Assembly: GCA_036389345.1 (NCBI GenBank)
Contig: DASVQD010000055.1
Span: 108,411 to 172,410 of the forward strand
Direction of reading: 5' to 3'
Source: Allosphingosinicella sp036389345
Lineage (GTDB): Bacteria; Pseudomonadota; Alphaproteobacteria; Sphingomonadales; Sphingomonadaceae
DNA length: 64,000 nt
Below are positions 10,151 to 19,853 of this stretch, piece after piece; the stretch's first letter is position 1, and every line of letters starts with the position of its first letter. The notes below the pieces were generated by a model. It searched no databases. It was not told where the DNA came from and saw only the letters and a list, made by a program, of their open reading frames with translations. Made by a program: the position numbers and the translations under genes.

Positions 10151-11077
10151 TCAGTAATAGGCAATCGACCGCGTGATGGTCGTTCGCACTTTCCTCGGCT
10201 CCATCAGTCCGGGGAAGAGCTTCCGGTCCCGCGCAGACATGCGGTCGGGATTGGGCAGCTCGATCGAAGTCGTCGTCCTTTTGATCCAATTGCCTTTCGA
10301 ATCATATTCATAGGCGTGGGTCCTGGTCGTCCGGCCGTAGCTGTCCTCCAGCTTTTCCTCGGATATCTGGCCCTTGTCGTCATAGGCGTAGAGCCAGCTT
10401 TTCTTCATCGCCCCGCTGGGCTCATAGGAAACGGCGGCGCGCGGTCGGCCCTTTTCGTCATAGGTGAAGGTGACCCGATGGGCGTTCAGGCAAGGGCCGA
10501 TCGGAGCGATCGCCTTCGACCCGTCCGGCAGCAAATAGATCGTTTCGGAGCGGCGTCCGGCCGAATCGTGGCGATAGACCGTCTTTCCGACGGTCTTGTT
10601 GTCGACGCTATAGGCCGTTTCCCGCAACCGGCCGTCCTCGCCGTAGCTGTTCGCTTCCCTCAGCTCGACCTTGCCCCGGCCGTCATAATGGACGGTCTCG
10701 CTGAGCCTGCCGACGGCATAGACGTAGACGTCACGCCCCAGCGCCGTACCCTTGGGATCGGACAGAACGCTCTCGAGCAGATGACCGCCCGAGTCCCGCT
10801 TGTAGACCTGCTTGCCGACCGGGAATCCGTAGTCGTCATATATGGACCGCTCGGTTTCGTTGCCCTTGGCGTCGTAGGCGATGAGGTCCTGCTTGCGCGC
10901 ATCGCGTCCTGAGTCCGGTTCGTCCAGTTCCAAGTCCAGCAACCGCATCGTCGTTTCGGAGCTCATGGACCGCACCGGTCCGACGAGCTGCTCCTCTTCC
11001 CGGTTCGATTCCTTATGATTGGCGGTCAGGCCGATCAGAAGCCAAGGAAGAGCAAGCAATCCGACCCATCCGCGCAC
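10151..11077 (-). CDS. Secreted YD-repeat (RHS-like) protein of unknown function
   Basis: 308 residues. GTG start with GAGGAGG upstream; residues 1-20 (GWVGLLALPWLLIGLTA) form an export signal. The rest is built from degenerate repeats of the form YDxxG: IAYDAKGNETER, IYDDYGFPVG, HYDGRGKVEL, YRHDSAGRRSET, FTYDEKGRPR, YAYDDKGQISEE, YEYDSKGNWI. These resemble the beta-hairpin YD repeats of RHS proteins, but the protein is far shorter than a toxin-delivering RHS shell and has no visible toxin domain or PxxxxDPxGL core-end motif. Probably a small periplasmic or surface beta-structured protein. Convergent with the OPT gene. Confidence 0.7.
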   Translation of the reverse strand: MRGWVGLLALPWLLIGLTANHKESNREEEQLVGPVRSMSSETTMRLLDLELDEPDSGRDARKQDLIAYDAKGNETERSIYDDYGFPVGKQVYKRDSGGHLLESVLSDPKGTALGRDVYVYAVGRLSETVHYDGRGKVELREANSYGEDGRLRETAYSVDNKTVGKTVYRHDSAGRRSETIYLLPDGSKAIAPIGPCLNAHRVTFTYDEKGRPRAAVSYEPSGAMKKSWLYAYDDKGQISEEKLEDSYGRTTRTHAYEYDSKGNWIKRTTTSIELPNPDRMSARDRKLFPGLMEPRKVRTTITRSIAYY

Positions 11078-11162
11078 CGCAATCCTCCTCGTTCCGCCTC
11101 GCCGGAACTAGTGCGGAATGAGGCCGCGAGCGACTTGTTTTTCCTTCATATTGGAGCATTTT

Positions 11163-13841
11163 TTATTGGGATTGCCCGCTCTTCGCCTCCAGCCACTTCG
11201 TGATGTCCGGAAGCCGCGTCGTCCGCACCTTCACCCGGTCGCGGATCGAGGCGATCGCGACGTCGACCCGGCCGCGCGACTGCGGGGTCATGTAGCGGGT
11301 CGCGAAATCCTCGAGCTTGGCGACCATCGCGGGATCGGCCGAGCCTCCGCCCAGGCCGGCGAGGAAGCGCGAGCGCGACGAGATGTCGACCAGGCCCTCG
11401 ACCTTCTCGCGGTTGCGGATTGCGAAGTCGAAGGCGAGGTCGGGGTGCTCGCCGGCCACCGCCGAGATGATCCCGGAGCTGGTCGTCGCTCCCGGCTCGT
11501 CCGTCAGCGCGAGGTCGAGCGCCCTTTGCGCCAGTGCGGGATCGGCGGCGCTCCCGAGCAGCCGGTAGAGCTGGGCCTTGACCAGCGGGTTGCGCTCGGC
11601 CCGCGCCTGGGCCCTGAGCCGCTCCCAGCCGGCCGAATCGACGTTCCTGGCGGTGACCGAGAGGATCGTGCTCCTAAGCGGCCCTGCGGTGGCGAGCGGA
11701 TCGCCGGCGGCGAGGAGGCGGTTGGCTTCGCCGACGACCTTGGGATCGCCCATTTCGCCGAGGGTGTCGATCAGGTCCGCCCTCAGCACCGGAACGGTCG
11801 GGGCCTCGCCGGCCTTCGGGGTCCAGCCGATCCGGGCGAGAACGGGCGACAGCTTTGCCGAGGCGTAGCGCGCCACCATCGCGCGGTGGGCGGGATCGCT
11901 CTCGTACATGTCGTGGACGCTGCTCAGGATGGTCGCGGCCCGGCTCCACACCTGCGGGTTGGCGTTGGCGGGCACCTTGTCGACCATGTCGAGCGCCTCC
12001 GCGGCCGATTGGTAGCCGGCGAGGCCGAGGCCCCAATTGTCGGCCATCAGGCCGATCTGGTCGATGGGCTTCAGCCGGGTGAAGCTTTCCGTCAGCCGGT
12101 CGAGCATGGCGGGGGTGTAGAGCGTCCGATAATAGCCGGTCTGGCCGCTGTTGACGACGACCGGGTTGCAGCCGGCGACGCTGAGGCTGCCGGTGCCCCC
12201 TTCGACGAGGGTGCGGGTCTCGGCTCCGCCGACCGTGGAGGCGATCACCGGCACCCGCCAGGACTTCGCCGCCTGGCCCTGCCGGTCGCGGGTGAACTCC
12301 GACTGCCGAAGGGTGAGAAGCGTCTTTCCGCCGCGGCAGGCCGAGCCCTCGACCCGGATCAGCGGGACTCCCGGCTGGAGCGTGAAATCGTGGGCTATGG
12401 CGGTGACCGGCTTGCCCGCCGCCCGCTCGACCGAGCGCCACAGGTCGTCGGTCTGGGTGTTCCCAAGCTTGTGGACCCGGATATAGTCCTGGACCCCGCG
12501 CTTCCACGCGTCCTCGCCGACATAATCCTCAAGCATCGTGATCACCGCCTCGCCCTTCTGGTAGGTGATCGCGTCGAAGGCCTGGCTGATCTGCTCGACG
12601 GTGCTGATCCGCTGGACGACGGGGTGGGTGCTCGAAACCGAATCGAGTCCGATCGCGGCCTCGCGCCCGGAGACGGTGCCGAGCTCGGGATCCCATTCCG
12701 GATGGAGCGCCGTGGTCGCCTTGGTCGCCATCCACGAGGCGAATCCCTCGTTCAGCCACAGATCGTCCCACCAGGCCATGGTGACGAGATCGCCAAACCA
12801 TTGGTGCGCCATCTCGTGCGCCGCCACCTCGAATATCCGCTGGCGGGTTCCTTCCGTGGTGATCGCCGGATCGACGAGCAGGATCGATTCGAACGAGAAG
12901 ATGGCGCCCCAATTCTCCATCGCTCCGAAGAACTGGCTGCTTCCCGGCCCGGCGACGTTGTCCAGCTTGGGGAGCGGGTAGGGGGTTCCGAAATAGTCGT
13001 TGTACCAGGGAAGGATCTTCGCCGAGCTCTCGAGCGCCCAGCGGCCCTTCTCGCCGTCGCCGCGCTTGGTGACGACCCCCACCTCCGTGTTCGCCGCCGT
13101 CTTGGTGATCCGGTCGAACTCGCCGACCGCCAGGAAGAGCAGGTAGCTCGACATTGCCGGGGTGGTCTGGAAGGTGACGGCCTTGGTTCCGTCGGAATTG
13201 GTCTGGACCGCGGCTTGCGGCATGTTGCTGATCACGTCCTGCCCGGCGGGCACCGTGACGTTGAGATTGTAGGGAGTGCGAAACTGGGGCTCGTCCCAGC
13301 CGGGGAAGAAGCGCCGGGCGTCGGGCGCCTCGAACTGGGTGAAGAGGGCGCGCTTCTTGCCCTGCGCGCTTTCATAGTCGAGCGCGAACAGTCCGGCCGC
13401 CTGGGTGTAGATCTTGCCGCTGTAGTTGATCGTCAGACGGTATCGGCCCGGCGCGATCTTTCGGGCGAAGCGGAAGGTCGCGGTCTGCTTCTCCGAATCG
13501 ACGTCGATCTTGCGCGGGTTGAGTGCGAGCGGAGCCCCGTTGTCCACTCCGCCCAGTGAGACTTTGCTGAACTCGAGGTCGGCGGCGTTCAAAGTGATGC
13601 TGTCGGTGGCCTGGAGGACCTGGATGTCGATGTCCGCCCGGCCCGAAAAGCGCAATTTCTCCGCGTCCGGCCTGGCCGCGATCGTATATTGGAGAGGCCT
13701 GACGTTGGTCGGCAGCTGGGTCGTGATCCGGGTGGCCGGAACGGTCTTCGGGTTCGGGGCCGCCGCCCTGGTCGGGCCGACCGGGCCGGCGAGACCGGCG
13801 AGCGCGAGTGCGGAGAGGGAGACGGTGGCGAAGAGGCGCAT
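11163..13841 (-). CDS. M1 family zinc aminopeptidase, exported
   Basis: 892 residues. Signal peptide in residues 1-26 (LSALALAGLAGPVGPTRA). The M1 signature is complete: GAMEN exopeptidase motif (306-310), zinc motif HEMAHQWFGD (H342, E343, H346) and the third ligand E365 in NEGF. The C-terminal half is the helical ERAP1-like domain. Known chemistry: removal of N-terminal residues from peptides. The export signal suggests a periplasmic or secreted enzyme rather than cytosolic PepN. It is one of five peptidase genes between 11 and 27 kb. Confidence 0.93.
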   Translation of the reverse strand: MRLFATVSLSALALAGLAGPVGPTRAAAPNPKTVPATRITTQLPTNVRPLQYTIAARPDAEKLRFSGRADIDIQVLQATDSITLNAADLEFSKVSLGGVDNGAPLALNPRKIDVDSEKQTATFRFARKIAPGRYRLTINYSGKIYTQAAGLFALDYESAQGKKRALFTQFEAPDARRFFPGWDEPQFRTPYNLNVTVPAGQDVISNMPQAAVQTNSDGTKAVTFQTTPAMSSYLLFLAVGEFDRITKTAANTEVGVVTKRGDGEKGRWALESSAKILPWYNDYFGTPYPLPKLDNVAGPGSSQFFGAMENWGAIFSFESILLVDPAITTEGTRQRIFEVAAHEMAHQWFGDLVTMAWWDDLWLNEGFASWMATKATTALHPEWDPELGTVSGREAAIGLDSVSSTHPVVQRISTVEQISQAFDAITYQKGEAVITMLEDYVGEDAWKRGVQDYIRVHKLGNTQTDDLWRSVERAAGKPVTAIAHDFTLQPGVPLIRVEGSACRGGKTLLTLRQSEFTRDRQGQAAKSWRVPVIASTVGGAETRTLVEGGTGSLSVAGCNPVVVNSGQTGYYRTLYTPAMLDRLTESFTRLKPIDQIGLMADNWGLGLAGYQSAAEALDMVDKVPANANPQVWSRAATILSSVHDMYESDPAHRAMVARYASAKLSPVLARIGWTPKAGEAPTVPVLRADLIDTLGEMGDPKVVGEANRLLAAGDPLATAGPLRSTILSVTARNVDSAGWERLRAQARAERNPLVKAQLYRLLGSAADPALAQRALDLALTDEPGATTSSGIISAVAGEHPDLAFDFAIRNREKVEGLVDISSRSRFLAGLGGGSADPAMVAKLEDFATRYMTPQSRGRVDVAIASIRDRVKVRTTRLPDITKWLEAKSGQSQ

Positions 13842-13901
13842 GGAATACTCCGGTCCGGGACGTGGCTGCGCTCCAGAACGGGCGCCGATGCGATGTTAAA
13901 C

Positions 13902-14936
13902 TCAGTAGCCGAAGATCGGTGCCGCCTTGTGGCCCTCCAAAACATGGGCTCGAAGCTTCTCCGGCTCCCAGAGCAACTCGACTCCCATCTCGGCCTGCCG
14001 GATCAGTGAGACGATCGCCGAGTTCACCGGGGCCTGCCGCCCGAGCTTTCTCGCGAGTGCGACGACCTCGCCGTTCAAATAAGCAATTTCGGTCGGCCGG
14101 CCGGCGCGCAGGTCGTCGGCCATCGAGGACCGCGCCTTGGAATCGATCTTCTGGATCTTGAGGAAGAGGTTGTTGAAGATGAGGTTCGGCGAGGCGATTG
14201 CGTGCGGAAGAAGCCTGGGGGGGACCGGACCGATCTTTGCGGGCTCGATGCCTGCGGCCTCGAGCAGCCCGAGCGCCTCGAGGATGGAAGCGGCGACGAC
14301 CCGGCGATAGTCGCGCTGCCTCAGCTGCTCGAGCAGGGTCCGCCCGGACAGCGCGTTGACCGCATTGTTGAGGTTGATGAGCAATTTGCCCCAGGCGATC
14401 GCGGTCATGTCGCTCGAAAGGCGGAGCCGCGCCGGCCCGTCGCCAACCCGCTCCGCCAGCGCCCGAAGCGCCGGCACGTCCTCGGCGATCAGATCGCCCG
14501 CCACCCCCTTGTGGAAGCGGCCGTTGCCGAGGTGTGCGACATTGTAGGGCACCATTCCGGCAACCGCCTCGAAACGGCTCTTCAGGACCGAGCGCAGGGC
14601 GTCGACGTTGCTCACCCCGTTCTGAAAGCTGACAACGATCGCCCCCCTCGTCGCGTTCCGCGCGATCTCCTTCGCGGCCGCGGCGGTGCCGGTGCTCTTG
14701 ACGCACAGCGCGATGACGTCGGCTCCCGCCAAAGCCGAAGGCTTGGTCGAGTAGTCCACCCGATCCGGTGCGAGGCGGGCCCTCCAGCCCGAATGATCGG
14801 TAAGGGTGAGGCCGTTCTCGGCGATCTCCCGTCCGATCCGCTCCCGGCCGACCAAGGCGACCTCGACCCCCGCCGCCGCCCAGGCCCCGCCGACGAAGCA
14901 TCCCACCGCCCCCGCTCCGAAGATCGCGACCTTCAC
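13902..14936 (-). CDS. panE: 2-dehydropantoate 2-reductase family protein
   Basis: 344 residues. N-terminal NADPH-binding fold with GAGAVGCFVGG (residues 8-18), the conserved VKSTGT after the fourth strand, and the KetoPantoate reductase signature in the C-terminal helical domain (WGKLLINLNNAVNALSG). The reaction is NADPH-dependent reduction of 2-dehydropantoate to pantoate in coenzyme A synthesis. The family also contains paralogues acting on other 2-oxoacids, so the exact substrate is inferred. Located 60 bp upstream of the M1 gene on the same strand and downstream of a repeat. Confidence 0.85.
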   Translation of the reverse strand: MKVAIFGAGAVGCFVGGAWAAAGVEVALVGRERIGREIAENGLTLTDHSGWRARLAPDRVDYSTKPSALAGADVIALCVKSTGTAAAAKEIARNATRGAIVVSFQNGVSNVDALRSVLKSRFEAVAGMVPYNVAHLGNGRFHKGVAGDLIAEDVPALRALAERVGDGPARLRLSSDMTAIAWGKLLINLNNAVNALSGRTLLEQLRQRDYRRVVAASILEALGLLEAAGIEPAKIGPVPPRLLPHAIASPNLIFNNLFLKIQKIDSKARSSMADDLRAGRPTEIAYLNGEVVALARKLGRQAPVNSAIVSLIRQAEMGVELLWEPEKLRAHVLEGHKAAPIFGY

Positions 14937-14949
14937 GGGAAGGCTCTCC

Positions 14950-15041
14950 CGTCATTGCGAGGAGCGAAGCGACGCGGCAATCCAGCCACGGCGTTCGCGT
15001 TCGCGCCTGCACTGGATTGCTTCGCTCCGCTCGCAATGACG
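14950..15041. repeat. Palindromic repeat (CGTCATTGCGAGGAGCGAAG type)
   Basis: Arms cgtcattgcgaggagcg and cgctcgcaatgacg with inner gcaatcca / tggattgc. The same element is at 42310-42393 and 48531-48616. It lies between queF and panE. Confidence 0.9.
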
Positions 15042-15055
15042 GCAAAGCTCATCAT

Positions 15056-15502
15056 TCAGCCCCGCCCGCGATAGCCGGGCACGTCCTGAGCGGGGACCCA
15101 GAGGGCCTGCGGCGGCTCTCCGGATTGCCAGAAGACGTCGATCGGAATTCCGCCGCGCGGATACCAATAGCCTCCGATCCGAAGCCACAGCGGCTTCATC
15201 TCGGCGACCAGCCGCTCGGCAATGCCCACCGTCACGTCCTCGTGGAAGCCGCAATGGTTGCGAAAGGCGGTGAGGAAAAGCTTCAGCGACTTGGATTCCA
15301 CGATCGTCTCGCCGGGCGCGTAGTCGATGACGAGGTGGGCGAAATCCGGCTGTCCGGTGACCGGGCACAGGGAGGTGAATTCCGGAGCGGTGAACCGGAC
15401 CAGATAAGGCCGGTCCCGGCGCGGGTTCGGGACGTAATCGAGCTCCGCCTCTTCCGGCGAGGCCGGAAGCGGGCTTGAGCGGCCGAGATGGGTCAGGTCC
15501 AT
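15056..15502 (-). CDS. queF: NADPH-dependent 7-cyano-7-deazaguanine reductase QueF
   Basis: 148 residues, the short type I form. Visible signatures: SLCPVTGQPDF with the thioimide-forming C46 and the proton-donating D53, the QueF motif ESKSLKLFL (69-77), NHCGFHED and the C-terminal RGGIPIDVFW. The enzyme reduces preQ0 to preQ1 in queuosine tRNA modification. The frame can be extended to 15616, but ATG at 15502 gives the family N-terminus. No preQ1 riboswitch is evident upstream. No other queuosine genes are in the window. Confidence 0.93.
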   Translation of the reverse strand: MDLTHLGRSSPLPASPEEAELDYVPNPRRDRPYLVRFTAPEFTSLCPVTGQPDFAHLVIDYAPGETIVESKSLKLFLTAFRNHCGFHEDVTVGIAERLVAEMKPLWLRIGGYWYPRGGIPIDVFWQSGEPPQALWVPAQDVPGYRGRG

Positions 15503-15686
15503 GGCCGGCCTGTAGCCGCTCCCGGAGCCGCTGTCATGGGCGCGCGGGCGAGGCTTCCCGCACATTTGCGCACAACCCGTCAGCAACTGCGGCGCAGGCT
15601 GTCCGGCACAGGTCAAAATTGGCTAAAAATTACGCTATCGCAAAGACTTGACTGCCCTGATGCTGACCGTCTGCAGGAGGGCGCGG

Positions 15687-18167
15687 ATGAGTAATGGACT
15701 AAGGCTTCTGGTCCTCGCTGGATTGCTTCAGTCCGCGCAGCCGGCCTCGGGCGGATGCCTTCCGGCCGACAGGACGGCCGAGCGGATGGACGAATATTTC
15801 ACCCACCCTCGAAGCCCCTCGACCTGGCGCGCCCTGGCGGGATTCGGCGATCCCCTAATCGTGCCGCTCGGCTCCGGCTTCAACGGCACCGCCTTCGCCC
15901 CGGCCGAGTCCGTCAGCTGGGAGGAATCGTCCGCTCTCAAGCGCCGCATGCTCCCCCCGCAAACGGACGACGGCGGTTATTGGATGCCCGATGAGGGCAA
16001 GTGCCGGCTCGACCATGCCTTGTGGGTGGCGAGCCGCCGGGTCGCCGCGCTCGGTGCGGACCACCCTTATGTCCGGCAGTGGTTCGCCGTTCAGAAGGCG
16101 GTTTTCTCGGCCTGTATCAACTGGACTCCGGCCGGGGCTCAGCCCTTTCCGGTACCGCTTCGCCTCACCGATCCTGGGCTTGCCGCTCTTCAGTCGGACG
16201 ACCGCGCCTATCAGCAGGCTTCGCGCCTTTTCTACGAGGGCAGCAGGGAGACGCTGCGGGCCTTCCGGCGGATCGGAGCCTCGAAATCGCGCCACGCGCC
16301 GATCGCCCGATACATGGTGCTTGTGACGATGGTGGAGCTGGAGCCGCGGCTCTCGGCCGCTCCGCAGCCCCCGGCGGCAAATCCCGCGGAGCCGCGGCCG
16401 GACGTGGCGGCGATCATCGCCGAGGCCCGGTCGGTCCTTGCCGATCCTTCCGCGGCGGAGGTCCACCCGCTGACCCAGGCCCTGGTCGGCTCGCTCGCCT
16501 GGAACGCTTCGAACGGCTACGGATCCCCGCTCGAGCGCGACGCCGACGCGCTTCGAACCCTGCAGGTCCAGCTACTACTCCAGGCTCTCCTGGCCGACCG
16601 CAATCGCCTGGCGAACACGCCCGGCGCCGCCGAACGCTATGCCCGGGCGGCGGCCGATTTCGATCATTTCCAGTCCCGTCTGCCGAAGGGGCGCTGGCTG
16701 CTCTCGGCAAAGCTCGGGGACGACGACCACAGCTATCGGGCGCTCGCCGCCGCCGCCCGGCGCAATCCGCTGGCGGGCTGGCTGGTCCTTCCGCCTTCTC
16801 CGTTCGAGGGGTCCGCGGCCTGGGTCTCCGTCCGAAGGCCCGGAGAGAAGCCGCTGGTTCGCTACCTGAGCCGCCGGCCGGGCGACGAAGCCTGGCGGGC
16901 GGTCAGGCTTGCCTACTCGACCCGCTACGATCCGGCGCTGTGGAGCCGCCTCGAGCGTCAGACCGAGCGGGTCCGGCGTTGCGGGGGCGACCGGCTGCTC
17001 GCGGCGGTCCCAAACCTCTTTTATCATCAGGTGCGCACTGCGCTGATGAACGGGGGCGAGGGCTCGGCCCGACGCCGGGCCTTCGAGCGCGCACTGGCCA
17101 CGGTGTGGCGCTGGCCGTGGCGTAACACCCTACCTTACGTCGAGACGGTCGGGGACTCCGTCGACTATCTGATCGCCGAAGGCCGCCTGGCGGAAGCGCG
17201 GCGGCTGTACGAAGCCGCCGAACTGCGCGAGTCCCGGTTCGCGCTGCCGCTCTTGATGCTGGCCCGGACCGAGGACGAACTCGTTCGCCGGATGGCCGAC
17301 CATGACCGTTTCGAGAATCTGAGCGCGCGGTCCTTTTTCGAGCATTTGTCGACCAAGGCGCTCCGCCGGCTCGCGGAGCGCGAGCAGGTGCCGGCCGAAT
17401 ATCGGTCGGCCTTCGCCCGGCTCGCCTGGACCCGCCTCTACGCGACCGGCCGACCGTTGCCTCGCGAGCTCGACCTTCTGATGCGGCGGCTCAACCCGGA
17501 GATCACGGGGGGATGGCGGTCGACCCCCGGGGACGGGGCGGACCCGAGGCTTCTGCTCGACGTGCTGCGCTCGCCCGGCCTCAACATCCTGATGCGGCGT
17601 CCCGAGAGGCGCGGATATGACGAAGCCAACGATCCCGGCCTCACCCGGATCGACACCTACGAGCACAGCGACAACAATTGGTGGTGCGCCTGGCAGTCCG
17701 ACCGTCATCGGTGGACGGCGGCGCGCGATCTCTATCGCCAGTTCCTCGCCGGCTCCGACTGGTTCGGGGACCGCTCGCCCGAGGAGGAGCGCGCACTGGC
17801 GAGGCTCGGGCCGCTGCTTCGCCAAAGCTGGCTTTGGAAGTCGCGTATGCCGGCGGCCGAGGAACGGCGGCTCGCCGAAATGGATTGCGCGCCCAAGCTG
17901 CTGGCCGGGAGGGCGGTTCGATGGGCTTCGATACCGGGGCCGGCCAATGGACAGGACGAGGCCCTTGCGCTCGCGGTTCGGGCCACCCGCTACGGCTGCC
18001 AGCGCCAGGGCGGACACGGAGCCTATTCGAAAGCCGCGTTCAACCTGCTCCACAACCGCTTCGGGCAATCCGCGGCCGCGAAGCAAACGCCTTATTGGTT
18101 CGACTGCGTCCATTTCTCGGGCGGCTGCGCATTCCCCAGGGCCGCCCGGCCGGAAGAATGGGATTGA
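15687..18167 (+). CDS. Large exported protein of unknown function
   Basis: 826 residues. ATG at 15687 follows a perfect AGGAGG (about 15674-15680). Residues 1-24 (LRLLVLAGLLQSAQPASGG) look like a signal peptide; the following Cys is not in a good lipobox. I recognise no family. The sequence is rich in Arg, Ala and Leu and reads as mainly helical with TPR-like stretches, for example AEARRLYEAAELRESRFALP and ARDLYRQFLAGSDWFGD, and carries scattered Cys and many Trp (DNNWWCAWQSDRHRWTAARD). Such features would suit a periplasmic helical-repeat scaffold, but this is inference. It stands between divergent queF and the S10 peptidase gene. Confidence 0.75.
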   Translation: MSNGLRLLVLAGLLQSAQPASGGCLPADRTAERMDEYFTHPRSPSTWRALAGFGDPLIVPLGSGFNGTAFAPAESVSWEESSALKRRMLPPQTDDGGYWMPDEGKCRLDHALWVASRRVAALGADHPYVRQWFAVQKAVFSACINWTPAGAQPFPVPLRLTDPGLAALQSDDRAYQQASRLFYEGSRETLRAFRRIGASKSRHAPIARYMVLVTMVELEPRLSAAPQPPAANPAEPRPDVAAIIAEARSVLADPSAAEVHPLTQALVGSLAWNASNGYGSPLERDADALRTLQVQLLLQALLADRNRLANTPGAAERYARAAADFDHFQSRLPKGRWLLSAKLGDDDHSYRALAAAARRNPLAGWLVLPPSPFEGSAAWVSVRRPGEKPLVRYLSRRPGDEAWRAVRLAYSTRYDPALWSRLERQTERVRRCGGDRLLAAVPNLFYHQVRTALMNGGEGSARRRAFERALATVWRWPWRNTLPYVETVGDSVDYLIAEGRLAEARRLYEAAELRESRFALPLLMLARTEDELVRRMADHDRFENLSARSFFEHLSTKALRRLAEREQVPAEYRSAFARLAWTRLYATGRPLPRELDLLMRRLNPEITGGWRSTPGDGADPRLLLDVLRSPGLNILMRRPERRGYDEANDPGLTRIDTYEHSDNNWWCAWQSDRHRWTAARDLYRQFLAGSDWFGDRSPEEERALARLGPLLRQSWLWKSRMPAAEERRLAEMDCAPKLLAGRAVRWASIPGPANGQDEALALAVRATRYGCQRQGGHGAYSKAAFNLLHNRFGQSAAAKQTPYWFDCVHFSGGCAFPRAARPEEWD

Positions 18168-18227
18168 GCGCCGGCGCGGCGCGGCGAGCGCTTTGACTCG
18201 CCCGGAGCGCATGGCATAGCTCGCGCC

Positions 18228-19730
18228 ATGAAGAAGCTCCTGCTCGCCGCCTCGGTCCTCGCCTTTTCCGCCTCCGCCTTCGGCCAGGCCTCCGCGCCGG
18301 AGACGAACAAGGAAGCCGGAAAGCCGGTGCCGGAGCCGCTCGTCTCGGTGACCCGGCACTCGGGCAGCTTCGGCGGCCAGCGCATCGCCTACACGGCGAC
18401 CGCTTCCGAGACCTATCTCAAGGCGGCCGACGGGACTCCCAAGGCGAGCATCTTCTCGATCGCCTACGTGAAGGAGCCGCGCGATCCGAAGCGGCCGGTC
18501 GCGTTCCTGTTCAACGGGGGGCCGGGCTCGGGCTCGCTGTGGCTCCACATGGGCGCCTTCGGGCCGAAAAGGGTGGCGATCCCGTCCGACGCCCGCGACG
18601 ACGGCGCTCCGCCCTTTCCGATCGTCGACAATCCCGACAGCCTCCTCGACGTCGCCGACATCGTCTTCATCGACCCGGTCGGAACCGGCTTCAGCCGCCC
18701 GCTCGGCAAGACCGAGGGCAAGGAATATTGGGGAGTCACCCAGGACGCCAGGTCGGTCGCCGAGTTCATCCGGATCTGGCTCGGCGAGAACGGCCGCTGG
18801 AACTCGCCCAAGTTCGTCGGCGGCGAGAGCTACGGGACGACCCGTTCGGCGGCGGTGGTCAACCAGCTCGAGGGCGCCTTCAACGACGTCTCGCTGAACG
18901 GGATCATCCTCATCTCGACGATCCTCGATTTCGGAGCCCAGGCCAACGTGCCCGGCAACGAGATGCCCTACGTCCTCTATCTGCCCTCCATGGCGGCGGC
19001 CGCATACCATCACGGCAAGGCGCCCGCCGACGCCGGCACCCTGGAAGCCTTCGTCCAGCAGGCGCGCGACTTCGCCGGCGGCGACTATGCCTCCGCTTTG
19101 TTCAAGGGCCAGAGGCTTCAGGGGGAGGAGCGCGCTTCGATCCGCCGCCGCCTCGCGCGCTTCACCGGGCTTTCCGAGCGCTTCCTCGAATCGGCCGACC
19201 TGCGGGTCGCCGATCAGCGCTTCTACAAGGAGCTGCTTCGCGACAAGGGGCTGGCGATCGGCCGGCTCGACGCCCGCTACACCGGGCGCGACTTCGACAA
19301 TGCCGGAGAGACGCCCGACAACGATCCGAGCTTCTATGGGATCGACGCGGGCTATACGGCGGCCCTGAACGACTGGGTGCGGGACGGGCTCAAGTTCCGA
19401 ACCGACCGCCAATATTCCACGATCGGCGGGGTCGGCGACTGGGACTGGGACCTCAAGGACCAGGGCGGCGAGTCGAAATATTACAAGAACGTCGCCCCCT
19501 ATCTGGGCAAGGCGATGCGCGAGAATTCGGGCCTTCGGGTCTTCGTCGGCCAAGGCTATTTCGATTTCGCGACGCCCTTCTTCGGCGCCGAATATGCCCT
19601 CTCCCGAACCGGGATCCCGCAGGAGCGGATCGTCTATCGATATTACGGCTCGGGCCACATGATGTACGTCCGGGACGAGGACCGGGCCAGGCTGTCCAGC
19701 GACATCAGGGCGTTCATTCGGGCGAGGTGA
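18228..19730 (+). CDS. S10 family serine carboxypeptidase-like protein
   Basis: 500 residues. Signal peptide in residues 1-20 (LLLAASVLAFSASAFGQ). Serine-carboxypeptidase hallmarks are visible: FNGGPGSGSLWLHMGAFGP (oxyanion region), VGTGFSRP, nucleophile S201 in GGESYGT, the acid in GQGYFDFATPF and the His in GSGHMMY. Known chemistry: removal of C-terminal residues at acid pH in eukaryotic members; bacterial members are less well studied. Export suggests periplasmic peptide trimming, complementary to the aminopeptidases nearby. Confidence 0.9.
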   Translation: MKKLLLAASVLAFSASAFGQASAPETNKEAGKPVPEPLVSVTRHSGSFGGQRIAYTATASETYLKAADGTPKASIFSIAYVKEPRDPKRPVAFLFNGGPGSGSLWLHMGAFGPKRVAIPSDARDDGAPPFPIVDNPDSLLDVADIVFIDPVGTGFSRPLGKTEGKEYWGVTQDARSVAEFIRIWLGENGRWNSPKFVGGESYGTTRSAAVVNQLEGAFNDVSLNGIILISTILDFGAQANVPGNEMPYVLYLPSMAAAAYHHGKAPADAGTLEAFVQQARDFAGGDYASALFKGQRLQGEERASIRRRLARFTGLSERFLESADLRVADQRFYKELLRDKGLAIGRLDARYTGRDFDNAGETPDNDPSFYGIDAGYTAALNDWVRDGLKFRTDRQYSTIGGVGDWDWDLKDQGGESKYYKNVAPYLGKAMRENSGLRVFVGQGYFDFATPFFGAEYALSRTGIPQERIVYRYYGSGHMMYVRDEDRARLSSDIRAFIRAR

Positions 19731-19737
19731 GGAGGCT

Positions 19738-19823
19738 CGTCGTCCCAGCGAAGGCTGGGACCCAGGGTATGAAAGGCGTCGCGGTCTTCATCCCCTGGGG
19801 CCCCAGCTTCGGCGGGGCGACGG
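19738..19823. repeat. Diverged palindromic repeat (CGTCCCAGCGAAGGCTGGGA type)
   Basis: One arm cgtcgtcccagcgaaggctggg is intact; the other (ccccagcttcggcggggcgacgg) has mismatches. It follows the S10 gene and precedes the operators of the XRE cassette. Confidence 0.7.
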
Positions 19824-19853
19824 TAAGTGATTGTGGCTTTATGCGGTACGTGC

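Noticed and set aside
15503..15616. Upstream extension of queF to 15616
   Set aside because: The extra 38 residues are absent from type I QueF, and ATG at 15502 gives the standard start.
17130..19658. Long minus-strand open frame (over 800 codons) opposite the 826-residue and S10 genes
   Set aside because: Its product is low-complexity Arg/Gly/Asp-rich, with no family resemblance; the opposite strand has signal peptides and S10 motifs. Typical shadow frame in GC-rich DNA.
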